NCBI RefSeq assembly: GCF_017591435.1
Contig: NC_059294.1
Location: forward strand, 11,639,104-11,703,103
Direction: 5' to 3'
DNA from: Portunus trituberculatus
Taxonomy: Eukaryota; Arthropoda; Malacostraca; Decapoda; Portunidae
DNA: 64,000 bases
Positions within the stretch are counted from its first letter, which is position 1. The number at the start of each line of letters is the position of its first letter. The notes under the pieces are model-generated. The model worked only from the letters and a program-made list of their open reading frames with translations, had not been told where the DNA came from and did not search any database. A program made the translations under genes and the position numbers. This document shows, piece by piece, positions 15,259 to 32,484 of this stretch.

Positions 15259-15496
15259 CCTCCTCCTCCTCCTCCTCCTCCTCCTCCTCCTCCTCCTCCT
15301 CCTCCTCCTCCTCCTCCTCCTCCTCCTCCTCCTCCTCCTCCTCCTCCTCCTCCTCCTCCTCCTCCTCCTCCTCCTCCTCCTCCTCCTCCTCCTCCTCCTC
15401 CTCCTCCTCCTCCTCCTCCTCCTCCTCCTCCTCCTCCTCCTCCTCCTCCTCCTCCTCCTCCTCCTCCTCCTCCTCCTCCTCCTCCTCCTCCTCCTC
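15259..15496. repeat. (CCT)n microsatellite, about 79 copies
   Basis: An uninterrupted 238-bp CCT array. It is pure polypyrimidine on the plus strand and polypurine on the minus strand with mirror symmetry, the class of sequence known to form intramolecular triplexes. It creates poly-Ser on one strand and poly-Glu or poly-Arg on the other; none is a credible protein. Confidence 0.98.
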
Positions 15497-15556
15497 ACCA
15501 TCCCTTGCTATTGTGCTCGTCAATATTCAGACCCTGGGATTCACCGCACGCTCACT

Positions 15557-15559
<3 letters not shown>

Positions 15560-15649
<90 letters not shown>
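15560..15649. repeat. (TC)n microsatellite
   Basis: Perfect TC array of 45 copies closing the compound block. Confidence 0.97.
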
Positions 15650-15652
<3 letters not shown>

Positions 15653-16914
15653 ATGACAGGGTGACACATCGTCCTCTTTTGACACCCTAGTCGTCCTCCT
15701 CGGCCCTTCTATCCTCTTCGGCCCTCTCGTCTCCCTCGTCTCACAGTAGCGGATCGTTGCTGATAAGGGAGAGTTCGGAGAGAGTTCGCGGAGAGTTCAC
15801 CAGGGTTCGTCGTATATCTCTTGAGGTCCTCGTTGCCCCTGTACTGTGAGTGGGAAGCGGTGCTGGATATTCTTCCCTCTTGTGTGTCGCGTCGGGGTGC
15901 ACAGTGTCCTTCTCTTGTCCCTCGGTGCATGAGCGGGACTAGGTACAGGTGGTCGTGGTGAAGGTTATGAGGTGCATGTCCGGTGTTCTGTTTGTTTGGT
16001 TCGTGGTGTTGTGTTGCTATTTTGGGATGGTTTGTTTTGTTGGTTCACTCTAGTTGTTAATTTTGTTTTGTTTATTTGTCTATTTATTTTTTGTTTCGTG
16101 AAGGATAGTTAGAAAAAGGTTGATTATTTCGTCTCTATTTGTTTTATTAGGTGTAGAGCATAACTTGTTTTTTTCCAGGTGGATTTATGTTGTTTTGATG
16201 TTTTTTTTTTATTGTTCTTCTATGCTTCCATGTGGTTTGTGTTCAGTTATTCTTTTATGGGGATAATCTTTCTTTCATGATATGCGTATACGGTAAAAAT
16301 AACTCCGCTTCCTCAATACCGAATACATTTTCTTTACAGTACCACGATTAATAAAATGCAGTTCCTTTCACCCTCTGAGAGTATCAATGTATAGCTCAGT
16401 GTGCGCGAAAAGAATGTCTCCTCTTCTTCCCTTCACCGAGATCCAGGTACCTGCCATGTCTCGCCCTCTTGTAATTGTTTTTAAAGTACATTCTTTGGGT
16501 GTTTTATTCCCTCGTTTGCTGGAGATCATTGTGGTGTTTGTTTATTTGCCCTAATTGCACGTGCGTCGGTAGGAGTCGTGTTACCTCGATAATTCGTCTC
16601 CCTCACTCCACCCTGCAGGTAAGCTCCTCGCTCCATCTACCCCTAGGGAGTGGCAGGTCAACAGGAAAGGGTACATACCATCTTGCTTTGGCGATAAGGA
16701 GTGACTTAATTTTGGGTGTACCCGTGGCGGTATGTCGGCGTTGCGTGGTACATGCGTCTGTCTGCTGCAGGTACACGGCCGATGACAATCTATCACCCGC
16801 GTCCTCCCGAGAATTAGGTCCCCTCACACTTTATTTCCTGACCACCACCCGTCCTCTGTTTCAACTTCATAACTACTGTGACTCTACTTTATTCGTGGGG
16901 CTGCCGGTTCAGTC
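15650..16914. other. Unique sequence, no gene recognised
   Basis: GC-balanced start, then T/G-rich sequence from about 15980 to 16260. A 191-codon plus frame at 16475-17050 overlaps the neighbouring diverged repeat and has no recognisable domain or reading-frame bias. Confidence 0.5.
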
Positions 16915-17530
16915 AATCCTTTTTCCCGACGCTAATTCAGTCTTCCAAATCTCTGTTAGTCAAGTGAGGTTTTCCGCTTTCACTTTGCCTCCGTTGTTAC
17001 ACTGGTGCTTCTCTGAATTGCCTCATTCCTGCACCAGTAAAGTACTCTAGTAAGTTAGTCATCTTTTCGGAAAACTGATTCACCCTTACACTTTTCTCTC
17101 TATGGTTAGTGAAGTGCCTTCATTTTAGCTTCATGATTCTTTTGTCTCTTTCTCAGTTTAAGAATCCCTTCAACCCTTTCATTTCAACACCAGTAAAGTA
17201 CTCGAAAAACTTCATCTTTTCCTTGACCGTAAGTGTAAATGAAGTGAGATTCTCTCCTTTCACTTTACCTTTCTAGTTTTAGTTTCTTGCTCATGTTTCT
17301 TGGACCCTTTCATCTATATACTAGAAAAGTGCTTCATCTTTTCTCGACGTTGATTCTCTCTTCCCCTTCTTCCCCTCAATTGATAGTGAAGTGAGGTTTT
17401 CTGCTCCTTTCACCTCATACCATCATAGTTTCTCAGTCTTTTCCTCGGGTTGAGAACACTTGGATCTCTTCATTGCGGCACTCACTCTCTAGTTACCTCA
17501 CCTCAAGCTCAGTCTTTTCTTATGAAAGAT
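16915..17530. repeat. Degenerate tandem repeat, unit about 145 bp
   Basis: The word (GTG)AAGTGAGGTTTTC, or a close variant followed by CTTTCAC, recurs at about 16961, 17111, 17241 and 17388. Each is preceded by a CTTTTC...CGACGTTGATTC-like segment. CCAGTAAAGTACTC occurs at 17033 and about 17190. Spacing is 130 to 150 bp, giving roughly four diverged units. Confidence 0.65.
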
Positions 17531-19048
17531 TTTATAATGAAGCAGATTAAGGCAGTTTCTCCCTTGGCGTAGTGTGGATTTTTGCCTGGTCTCCTCGTAG
17601 CTCGCTTATGGTGCTCAGGTGGTCATTAGCAGACTCGGTAATAAGAACCCCAACAAGAATGTTATCAGGAGGGGATCGCAACAGGTTTAGTGTATATATG
17701 TGAGAGGTAGGGTCTCTGGAGGGGTCAGGGCGTCACCGTCGCTGCTTCATAACTTCCCTTAGGTCCGCTGCCCCCTATATATTCCATATAAAGGATACCT
17801 ATAATACTTTCTCCCCTCATGTCTTGTCATAACTTTCTTATTCAGTGCGGCAGCCTCCATAATATTTATGTATTATATTACTAATTCTATAGGATTGCTC
17901 GTGTATCATTTACATCTACATTCTCTTGCCATCACTCGTTGCTTGGTCTCCCTTTCCCCGCCGCCAACCTGCGTAACACTGGACTCGTCGCCAGCCATTT
18001 CCTGGCATGTCACCAGAGGTTACTTGTCTACACGTCGTACCCAGCACCTGCGTCCCTTTGCCAGCCCCGAGGAGACCCTTTTACGCGGCAGTTTGACCGA
18101 GTACGCCGTCTAAACTCGCCTGTTCCTCGCAAATCTTGTGCAGGGTTACCTTTGAACAGAGCACTGCAATTTGAAGGCTAACCAATACTAAGATCACAAA
18201 GCAGTAAGAATAGGCAGTAAAAGTCACCGGAAAGTAACTTTTGCTTCTCATAACGACGTGATTAAGTCTGTGGAAGACGCCGTTGGGAGTCGTTTGACTG
18301 CTCGAGGAACTCCTCACCGGTTTTCAGGTGTCGTGTTGGTTTAGGATGCCTCGCATAAGAGGGTTTTAAGGATTACTTTGACTTACTTTCACAAATTTTA
18401 CTCCGACTGGAATGTATCGGTGGGGAATATGGATTTTCTCACCGGGGGGCAGAAGTGGCGGCTGAGGGGACCTGACCCTCGCTGGTGACCCGCCACCACT
18501 TACCTGGCAGCTGGAAAGCGTGTAATCGCGACCACAAGTGGAATATTGATCTGGAGGCGTGTAATGATCAAGCACGACCCTCGGAATATTGGTCTAGAAA
18601 GCAGCCACGATCTCTGGTCTGGCCCAGCGGGGGGTTCAGGGAGCGTGACAGCCCCTGCTGGAAAGGAGAATTGGAATGAAGCAGCTGTCTCCTCCTGTTG
18701 GTATATACCTTTGCGTCCTGGCTCGCCGGAAATATAATTTGCATACGCGGGATTGTGCATGTGGCTTGATCACGCAGAGCAACATTAATGGGATTTATTG
18801 TCACGGGAAAGCTGCTCCATAAAGGGGAGGAGGAACACGGCAACACGGTGACCCGCACTCATTAACACGACCCGCTCAGGTTATCATTAATTGAACAACA
18901 TTTTCACATGCATTCGCAACATTTCCTAAGCTTCATTTTCTTTTCTCCTCTCCCTTTTTTTCTTTCCTTTGTTTTCTTGTTCTCGACTGCACAATAGGAA
19001 CACTGAGAGGAAGAAGAAGGGTGAGGGGAGGAGCAGTGAGGAAGAAAG

Positions 19049-19052
<4 letters not shown>
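17531..19052. other. Unique sequence; candidate regulatory patch near its right part
   Basis: No gene recognised. From about 18660 to 18905 the sequence is non-repetitive. It carries a POU octamer ATTTGCAT at 18737-18744, a CAGCTG E-box near 18679 and several TTTATTG and ATTAAT cores, a composition typical of conserved noncoding enhancers. This is suggestive only. Confidence 0.4.

Positions 19053-19121
<69 letters not shown>
19053..19121. repeat. (AG)n microsatellite
   Basis: Perfect AG array of 34 copies. Confidence 0.97.
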
Positions 19122-19952
<831 letters not shown>

Positions 19953-20149
19953 TGCCAGTAGGATAATAAGCAAACGGATAGATAAGTAGATAATGATAAA
20001 TGTAAGTAATTAGATAGATAGATACATAAATCAATAGGTAATAAAGCATACAAATAGTGACTAGATGCATTGATATATAGAATTAACAAACGAACAAGGC
20101 TTTCTACGCTGGATAACCTTCAGCAGAAAATAAGCTAGCTCAGTTGATG

Positions 20150-20151
<2 letters not shown>

Positions 20152-20223
<72 letters not shown>

Positions 20224-20243
20224 TGTGTGTGTGTGTGTGTGTG
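20152..20243. repeat. (AG)n-(TG)n compound microsatellite
   Basis: AG repeats to 20221 pass directly into TG repeats ending at 20243. A C10 run follows at 20281-20290. Confidence 0.97.
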
Positions 20244-20872
20244 GAAAATATAAATAGATAAATGAAAAATAAAGGAGCTTCCCCCCCCCCTCTCCCGCCA
20301 TTGTCAGCGAGCGGAGAAAACTACCCATATCTTGCAAGTTTATTGAGATGTAAATCGAAGTATCCGTTTTCTTTTGCCTTCCTATTTTTTTCCCCTAATC
20401 TCCCCGCCTCGTGACCTGACTTGAGGTGGCCAGACACAGATGCACAAACAGGACGTGACTCGCTTGACTCACCTTTCCACCCTCCTTGCTTCCCCTTCGC
20501 CGGAGCAGTGAGTCGCGGAACACCAATCAAAACTCGAAATTAAAGGGGCTGATCATTGTCCGCCGGTCAGAGCTGCACGTTCCATCGCTTTACGCTTGGC
20601 AAGGTTTAACATGTATTAGAACCCGTGATACTTGACCGGTGGAGAGTATCGTAGGGTACCCGAGCTGCACCTTCATCGGTAATAGAGGTTACGAACATAA
20701 GGGGCGCGTGTCAGCTGGTGGTAGTCGATTTTGAAAGGGAGATAGTTATAGACTGGTTTGAAAATAGAATCGTGGATGATATATTTAGGTGGCAAGTGTG
20801 CTGATATTACGTAGTTGCAAGGATGGCACAGATTGACAAAGAATAAGTTTTTAGTGGCTTTGAAGTAGATGC
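20244..20872. other. Unique sequence, no gene seen
   Basis: Mixed composition without long frames on either strand. Confidence 0.5.
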
Positions 20873-21085
20873 AGTAGTAGGATTAACATTTTTGTAGTGG
20901 ATGGTCACTTGTAAGTAGTAAAGACATGCACTGCGTAGACCAGCTCGCATTTTTCTTAATCCATTTTTTTTAAAGTAAATGTTATAGTAGGATTAACATT
21001 ATTTTTAGTGGATGGTTATTTATAAGTAGTAAGGAGATGAACTGTGTAGACCAGCTTGCTTTTTTTCTTAAACCATCTTTTTTTT
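20873..21085. repeat. 110-bp diverged tandem duplication
   Basis: The unit containing TAGTAGGATTAACATT is at 20875 and again at 20985. In both copies it is followed by TAGTGGATGGT, AAGTAGTAA, GTAGACCAGCT and a T-run. Copies differ at roughly 15 percent of positions plus small indels. Confidence 0.88.
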
Positions 21086-21811
21086 TCTTTTGTCTTATAA
21101 TCGTTTGTTTTTATATTCCTGTCGAGATGCAGTGGATGCGTCGGTGAAGTGAGGGGCAGACAGCGGCAGAATGTGAGTCCCTTTTCGCAAATGAAGGCTT
21201 GGATTGCTGGGATAAAAAGGAATGCTGTGAGCTGACGGGGAGTGCATGCATGATTAGCTCCTCCCTTCCGTGCTTGAGTGACTTTCGAGCGACATTCAGC
21301 AAACACCTCTCTTCTTGTATGTTAATTATGGGTGATAATATCTGGAAGGTATCGCTCTAAACAGTGTATTCAGGAACCTTCAACAAGAGACTTAATTCAG
21401 GTGATCTAGATGATATATTTTTTTATTCCCTCCTCCTCCTGATAGTTAGAATTGCAAAACGTTGTCCAAATTTCAAAATGGCAGTTGTATTCTCCGTGCT
21501 CTATTTAATTGGGTTTATTATGTGAATTCCGAGAACAACTGTTATCTCCAGGACAACTAAAGAAAAAATATTTAATTCGCTCACTGATAATGATTTAGTG
21601 ATTCATTAGCTGATGATAATTAGCTACTTATGTTTCTATCCGACGGAAATGTTCACGTCGACATGCACTGACAGATGGGGAAAAAATATGTATTACCTTT
21701 GATGCCTTGTGATTGTGTGGCGCTGGGGCTCCCTGTGCTGGCCTGCAGGCGCTCATTACCTCCTCGCCGCGACAAAGAAACATAGATGGGAGGCTCCTTT
21801 GCAGTCCCCCC

Positions 21812-21813
<2 letters not shown>
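21086..21813. other. Unique AT-rich sequence, no gene seen
   Basis: The minus frames at 21016-21306 overlap the duplicated unit and have no recognisable domain. Confidence 0.5.

Positions 21814-21880
<67 letters not shown>
21814..21880. repeat. (TC)n microsatellite
   Basis: Perfect TC array of about 33 copies preceded by a C8 run. Confidence 0.97.
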
Positions 21881-21885
<5 letters not shown>

Positions 21886-22745
21886 AGTAATGTGTAACAC
21901 GCTAATTTCTTCCCGGTGTCTCACAAGCATCTCGTGTGGGACATAAACACAACACCACAAGGAGTCCGCCCTAGAGGAGAAGGGTCGAGCACCTGGGGCA
22001 GGGCGGCGACCTCTGGGCCACCTGGAGGGATGCTGCTCCCCACCTGACACGTGTCCTTCTCAGTCAAAGCAGAGACACTGGGAACCATACAGTCGCCTTT
22101 GGATTCCGCACAGAAGTTAAACTTTTCGCCCAAATGAGCCGTCGACTTGAGATGAACGGCAGTCTGAGTGAATCGAAGCCCCCCGAGAGAGTATAATTTA
22201 TGAGCCAATAATCTGATGGCGGGAGAGATACCTGGGGTCGTATTTGGCATGAGCGGCCGCTTGCTATTTCTATCTTCACAGGGTCTGGCTTACTTGCTTG
22301 CTTCATTAGGGCCTTGTTTGTGTGGCGGGTCTTTGTCTTCTTGTTGCATGCTTGGTCATTTTTTTTGTTACTCTATTCCTCTGTTGCTTAGTTGACCCGT
22401 TCTCTTCTCAATGAAAGTTAGAAACGTGATTTGACGAATTTTTTTTTAGCTAATCACTTTTCCTTGCATCGTTTTTTTCCTTTCGCGGGAAATTAGAATA
22501 TAATGACTGAAAAATATTTGGAGAGACTAAAGAAAAAGGAGTGAAGGAAAGTTTTAAAGGAGAAGGAGAGAGAAAACATGGCCCAACTGCAGGTCATATG
22601 CTGTGAGGCTAAGCATTATCCCTCTCATGACTCGTGCACTAATAAAAGGGAATAGCAATAATAAGGAGTAATGCACTGAGTAAGGAGATAAAAGCTTCAC
22701 TTATATGAGAAAATGAATACACGGCATGAGACTTACTCGACCGAG

Positions 22746-22748
<3 letters not shown>
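21881..22748. other. Unique sequence, no gene recognised
   Basis: GC-rich from about 21950 to 22260 and AT-rich afterwards. The minus frames at 21921-22306 show no recognisable domain. Confidence 0.45.

Positions 22749-22807
<59 letters not shown>
22749..22807. repeat. (AG)n microsatellite
   Basis: Perfect AG array of about 29 copies. Confidence 0.97.
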
Positions 22808-22810
<3 letters not shown>

Positions 22811-23095
22811 GAGGAGAAAGACGCGTGCAGCTGTCAAGGTATTTCTGTGCAGAGCAGCCTTCGAGCAGCTCCTACCTCCGCTACAACACTGGGTTCGCCA
22901 CGAGGGCACAAGTCACCTGTCTGCCTAACAATGGCGCTAATTAAGACAATTAGTCATAGTCAGCGGCACCTACCATTAGCAGCGACTGAAAAAGATTAAA
23001 AGGACAATAAAACAAGAGCTGATTTGGCAGTGCAAGCAATCTGGGACATTAATCTCTAGGGGCTTGAGTCTCCTACTGGCTACCTTCATTGCTTT
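22808..23095. other. Unique sequence, possible noncoding element
   Basis: Non-repetitive, with TAATTA and GGACAATAAAAC motifs between about 22930 and 23030. A GGACAATAAAAC word also occurs near 62652. No gene seen. Confidence 0.35.
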
Positions 23096-23164
23096 TCCTC
23101 CTCCTCCTCCTCCTCCTCCTCCTCCTCCTCCTCCTCCTCCTCCTCCTCCTCCTCCTCCTCCTCC
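23096..23164. repeat. (CTC)n microsatellite
   Basis: Perfect CTC array of about 22 copies. Confidence 0.97.
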
Positions 23165-23765
23165 GTCCTCAATCCAGTGGCCATAAAGTTAAGCGTCCAC
23201 ACTGGCCACTCTCACGCCCCCTCCCTCTTACCACACAAAACTAACCTCATTGCCGCGCCTTCACTCACCCCCCTTTCTCTACACGCCTCTCATCACCACC
23301 TCAATCATCCTTGTCTTACCTGCGTCTCACCTGTGTCTTACCTGTCCCCTCTCCCACACCTTCGTCTCGCTTACTTATCTTAACTATTTTCGTCTCGTCT
23401 CGTCCCGCCTTCTCTATCATCGCCTCGTGTATCACCTCCTCTATTTCATGCTTATCTACTGTCTCTCCTCCCCTCCCCATCTGCCTCTCTGTTTCTCTCT
23501 CTCTCTCTCTCTTTCTCTTCCTCTTTCTCTTCTCTCCTCCCGTTGACCGCCGTGGTGCTACTTTTTCTTTCACCTCATTGTCCTTTTGCTCTGTTATTTA
23601 TGGTGCTTTTGTCTCATTGTCGTACGTTTGTGAGTTTTGTTTATGATTTTCTCGTGTCTTTATTCGTCTTGCTCTTTCATCACATCTCTGTATTTAGTTT
23701 TTTGTTTCGTGAGACTGCGAGGTTTTTTTTTTTTCTTAACCCATTTTTAGGACACAGGTAACTAA
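23165..23765. other. Pyrimidine-rich unique sequence
   Basis: C/T-rich plus strand with short CTCTCT and TTTCTC patches at about 23490-23540. The apparent frames result from base bias. Confidence 0.5.
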
Positions 23766-23787
23766 CACACACACGTGCACACACACG

Positions 23788-23830
<43 letters not shown>
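23766..23830. repeat. Imperfect (AC)n-(AG)n
   Basis: AC repeats with CACGTGCAC and CACGCAC interruptions to about 23803, then AG repeats to 23830. Confidence 0.94.

Positions 23831-28161
<4,331 letters not shown>

Positions 28162-28237
<76 letters not shown>
28162..28237. repeat. (AC)n flanking SINE copy 2, 5' side
   Basis: Perfect AC array of 38 copies directly joined to the truncated head of the SINE. Confidence 0.97.
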
Positions 28238-28240
<3 letters not shown>

Positions 28241-28512
28241 GGTTAGAGTGCTGGCTTAGAGCCAGAGGACCGGGGTTCGATTCCCCGGCCGGGTGGAGAT
28301 ATTTGGGTGTGTCTCCTTTCACGTGTAGCCCCTGTTCATCTAGCAGTGAGTAGGTACGGGATGTAAATCGAGGAGTTGTGACCTTGTTGTCCCGGTGTGT
28401 GGTGTGTGCTTGGTCTCAGGCCTATCCGAAGATCGGAAATAATGAGCTCTGAGCTCGTTTCGTAGGGTAACGTCTGGCTGTCTCGTCAGAGACTGCAGCA
28501 GATCAAACAGTG

Positions 28513-28515
<3 letters not shown>
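28238..28515 (+). mobile_element. tRNA-derived SINE, family A, copy 2 (5'-clipped)
   Basis: A plus-strand copy of the family at 11336 and 40076. The first ten or so bases of the tRNA-like head are missing, so it begins inside the A box at AGTGGTTAGAG. The anticodon loop is shortened from TTCACAA to TTAGA, so no valine anticodon remains. The B box GGTTCGATTCC is intact at about 28275-28285, as is the 3' body ending GTGAAAC. Outside these lesions it differs from copy 3 at only about five positions in 230. AC repeats lie on both sides. Without the full A box, independent Pol III transcription is doubtful. Confidence 0.93.

Positions 28516-28594
<79 letters not shown>
28516..28594. repeat. (AC)n flanking SINE copy 2, 3' side
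   Basis: Perfect AC array of about 40 copies continuing from the SINE 3' end. Confidence 0.97.
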
Positions 28595-28598
<4 letters not shown>

Positions 28599-28829
28599 GC
28601 CACCCGCGCGTCGCCGCCATGACACACAAGCTTCATTGATTAGTTGGTCCAAGAAGAGATGGAGCGAGATAGCCTCAGATGGCGCCGGGAGATACGACCA
28701 AGAGGCGAGAGGTGGAGATGCAGCCACTGATAGACGCCTTCCGTGGTGCTGAGGAGCCTGTGTGATGCGCGTGCACGTCCATGGCGCTGTGCTGATGGAC
28801 TAAGTATGTGTGGATGTGTTGGTGGTCCG
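28595..28829. other. Unique sequence, no gene seen
   Basis: GC-balanced, with no recognisable frame. Confidence 0.5.
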
Positions 28830-28890
28830 AGAGAGAGAGAGAGAGAGAGAGAGGAGAGGGAGAGGGAGAGAGGGAGAGGGAGAGGGAGAA
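28830..28890. repeat. (AG)n with GAGAGG variants
   Basis: AG repeats degrade into GAGAGGGAGAGG hexamer-like units. Confidence 0.94.
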
Positions 28891-31800
28891 GATGAGGATG
28901 AGGGATATTGTTATTAGTTTATATATATGACCTATATTAATCATTCGAAGTAGTGAGTCTAGCCAAGGAGTCTCAGGTAACCAGAGTCAAACACCTCCCC
29001 GCCTCTCCGCCAGCCACCTCCACCTCCCTTTACTTCCCTCCCTCCTCGCTCACCGCTGTTTCATTTTCCGATAATTATTGTTTTGGGATATAATTTCAGC
29101 TGCCTCATTATTTTCCTCCATGATGATGCCTCGTTCTGTGCGGCAGCTTGTTACATCAGGCTCTATTATCGGCGTAATTAGTTTTTGTAATTTTCCTCAT
29201 AACTGAGACAGTGTTAATTTTTTTTGTCCCTTTTCAACAATAAGTAATATTTTTACTGTCAGATCTGTTAGCAGGTGTGCTTTGCCTTATCTCGCTGGCA
29301 GTGAAGAAAAGGTTTATCCATCATGGTAACATTTATTTTTTGTAAGTGTTGTCATCTTTAGTGTGTCAGGCCACTCGGCGTCTCTCACACTCCTTTTATG
29401 GTAAGCTTAGTGTGTGTTTCTTCTTTTATCGTAACCCGAATAATGTTCCTTCATTGATTGCCTCGCCAGTTACTTCCAGATAATTTGCAGTCACTGCAGA
29501 GCCTTGAGCGACCTGCGTTGTTTTATGCGCGTTTCTTTTGTCAAAAGGAAGTATCAGTGTATACGATTGTGACTGCAAAATTCATTAAATAAAACGGACA
29601 GTCATGTAGTACCTGACAGTTTGAGGTTCTCATCAGTATTAATTATTCACACAAAAAGTGTTTATCTTGACTCGCTTGCCTCTCATTGTATTTGTAATTT
29701 GTGTTAATGAGAAAGTCTATAGGATTTTCTTCAGACAAAGGTACATTTTTTCCTCCCTCCTTAAGTTCTGAGACATGACACATTGTAATGGTGAGTTGGT
29801 ACGCAATTTATCTCTGAATTTTCTATTCCAAGAATTTGTATTTGGAGAAAAAAGAAATGTAAGATAGTTTTTACTTGTAATCAAATATTCTTTCAAACTA
29901 TAATTTCCAAGAGAAGGACGTGGTCGTACCATTCCTCCCACAAATGGTTGGCTGGTGTTTTATTTACAAGGAATATCATTATTCTATATTTTGGAAGGTT
30001 TTCTGTTTATTGTTTTAAAAGTTTGCCTGTTGCTAATTCTACGATAAACTTCTCTTTTGTGTATTTTCCTTCACCCTACGCTACTCGTTACATTTTCGGC
30101 TGAGCAGCAAAAATAGCAGGGTGAGGTGCTTTGGGTATCATTTTTCACACTGTTGATGAAAAATGGAAAAATTGTGAAAAATATAGATGCTCAAATAGGA
30201 GTTTCATTTGCATTTCTGTAATTGGCTCTTTCATACAATAATTCCAGTTGTTATTATTTCCTCCAGCAACTTTTTTGTCACGATAGGCAGTGGAACACGT
30301 TCACCCGCTTTCCACGGTATATAGATGGTCTGCAGTTTAATAATTTCTCCTGTAAATAATTGGCTTAGGTGAAGAAATTCATCTGGGACTGATCTGCAAG
30401 TGTAGTGGTGAGGGAAGACCTGATCACAATCTTTTGATGTTTTTCTATCTGGCAAGGTTTTAATTGCTTAGTGTCGCATTTTGTAACAAGGCTAAGAGTC
30501 ATGTACCTTGGGGATCTTGAACTACGTAACAAGAAACGCAAATGATTGATCCAGACCAGGTTACAGACGCAGCCATCCATAACCTCCATTAATATTCGCT
30601 CAGTCATCGTGTGAATTGATCAGGAACATAGATGCATCCATCCAAATTTTGTAAGTGATCTCCTTAACGAGTTTCAGACTGTTCTAATCAGCCGTGCGGC
30701 CGCCGCCCCGTCTTGCCGGCGGCTTGATGCTGAAGGTCGTTTGTGGGAGACATTTTTTTTTCTTTCTCCAGAATAAAGTTACTAACAGGCTCTGTTCATT
30801 ACCATTGCCAGGGAATGTCAGAGTGTGCTACGCCTGTGGGGCGACGCGACGCCTGCGGCTGAGGAGAGTAATAACAATGTGTATATTGATGGTAATTAAA
30901 GAAAAAGAAACATTGTCCAGTTTTGGTCGATATATTAATTAGCTACAAGAATTATGGTCCACGGATTGCCACTAACGAAGAAGAAAACTGGATACACTGG
31001 AAACGAAGAGCCAATTACCACAGTCCTCTACTCTGCTGATAGGCTGAGACACAGTGTCACTAATGAGGGCGCTGCTCCCTGCCGCTGCATCCCTGGCGCT
31101 GTTCACTCTTCCTTCCTTCCAAGGTCACTCTGACACATTCATATCTTCAATTGTTTGATATGGTATGGAGCCCAGCATATCCCTAGGCGAAGAAGGGCGT
31201 TATCTTCATCTACGAATACGTATTACTAAGAACGAGAATCCACTTCGATTTAGATACCCCAGTGGCAGCCTACGATAACATCGTCGTGGACGAGAAGGAG
31301 GGGCAACGAAAGCTGATCCGGCCCTTGGTGAACCATGTAACATTATTAACGGCATCTCGCCCTTGTTATCAATAAGCCGCCCTTCACCGCTCGTCATAAT
31401 TTCACACCACTCCTTGCCCTTACCAGCTCGGTGTCTCCCGTCTCACTGCAGTTTTGGAGGGTGAAGTATATTTTTCGTCAAGTACGTGCGAAGGCGCGTT
31501 TTACCGTAAGAGGAGAAATGAAGGCAGTAAGGAATTGGTTACAGTTTCCAGTGGAGCATCTGTACCTCGTTCTTCTCAGGGTGTACCCCTCATTCCTGCA
31601 GACGAGGCTTCTTGTAGCGATCAGTTAATCTTCCAGAGTCTCCTTTTTCCTGCTCTTCCTTACTTGCTGCATCCCAGGTGTCGCTGTCGAGGCTCGGCCC
31701 CGTGTCATTGGTAATTACAGGTGTGAAGACGGTGGCGATGATGTGGCGACCGCGTGACCAAGGGCTGATGGAGACGTCTCGCCACACCCGCTACCATCAC

Positions 31801-32484
31801 CATCACCGCCACCACCACGACTGCTGCCGCCGTTCCCTGAGCCACCGCTGCCGTCACAATACCCATTATCATCGCCTTTATCGTTAATATGTAATTTGTT
31901 AAGGAACGTCATTACCAATGCTCATTAAATCCATTAATTAGTTTGCGCTGCGCCAGAGCTGCCAATCATAGTCAAGTCTCGCCCCAGAGCCCCAGGTATC
32001 GTGATACGAGAGGGAGCTGCCGCCGCTAATTAGATACGTCTAAGAGCAGCGTTCCAGCCTGCTTTCAGATGAATCTTCAGCAGAATTACACTGCTCATCA
32101 TAGAAATCACTCTTCGATGTTCTTGCTGAATGCTATGACCCAGTAGTGACAACTCATGGTGTAAGTAAAGAAAAAAAAAACACTCATACTTTGAGCCTGG
32201 TATTCTGTCTTCCTTCGACGTGCGAGTATCTCTCCACTAGTAGGTCACCAGTCATTGTGTTTGTTGAACTGAATATACATTTAGGAAAAGAGTGAATATT
32301 TCAGTGGGGTGCGCAGTGTTCTTTCTGTCTTTGCCTGTCTCTCCTGCAGCGGCAAGACACAGGAGCAGCAGCAACAACATCTTCCAGGGTACTGCATGCT
32401 CGACTGTTCCAGTGTGTGGGATTAGCTGTGGACACACCTACATAGGAGTACATTGCAGGAACATATTTAAATTTTGCGATAAGC
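28891..32484. other. Long unique stretch, no gene recognised
   Basis: 3.6 kb without long arrays, the longest microsatellite-free run in the left half. Two overlapping minus frames at 30231-30455 and 30365-30607 (74 and 80 codons, different phases) have non-biased composition but no domain I recognise; they could be an eroded mobile element. CACCATCACC-type runs occur near 31796-31815. ATTAATTA (31933-31940) and CCAATCA (31972-31978) lie in a possible noncoding element at about 31880-32060. Confidence 0.45.

Noticed and set aside
16475..17050. 191-codon plus frame
   Set aside because: Overlaps a diverged tandem repeat, shows no domain and no frame-specific codon pattern.
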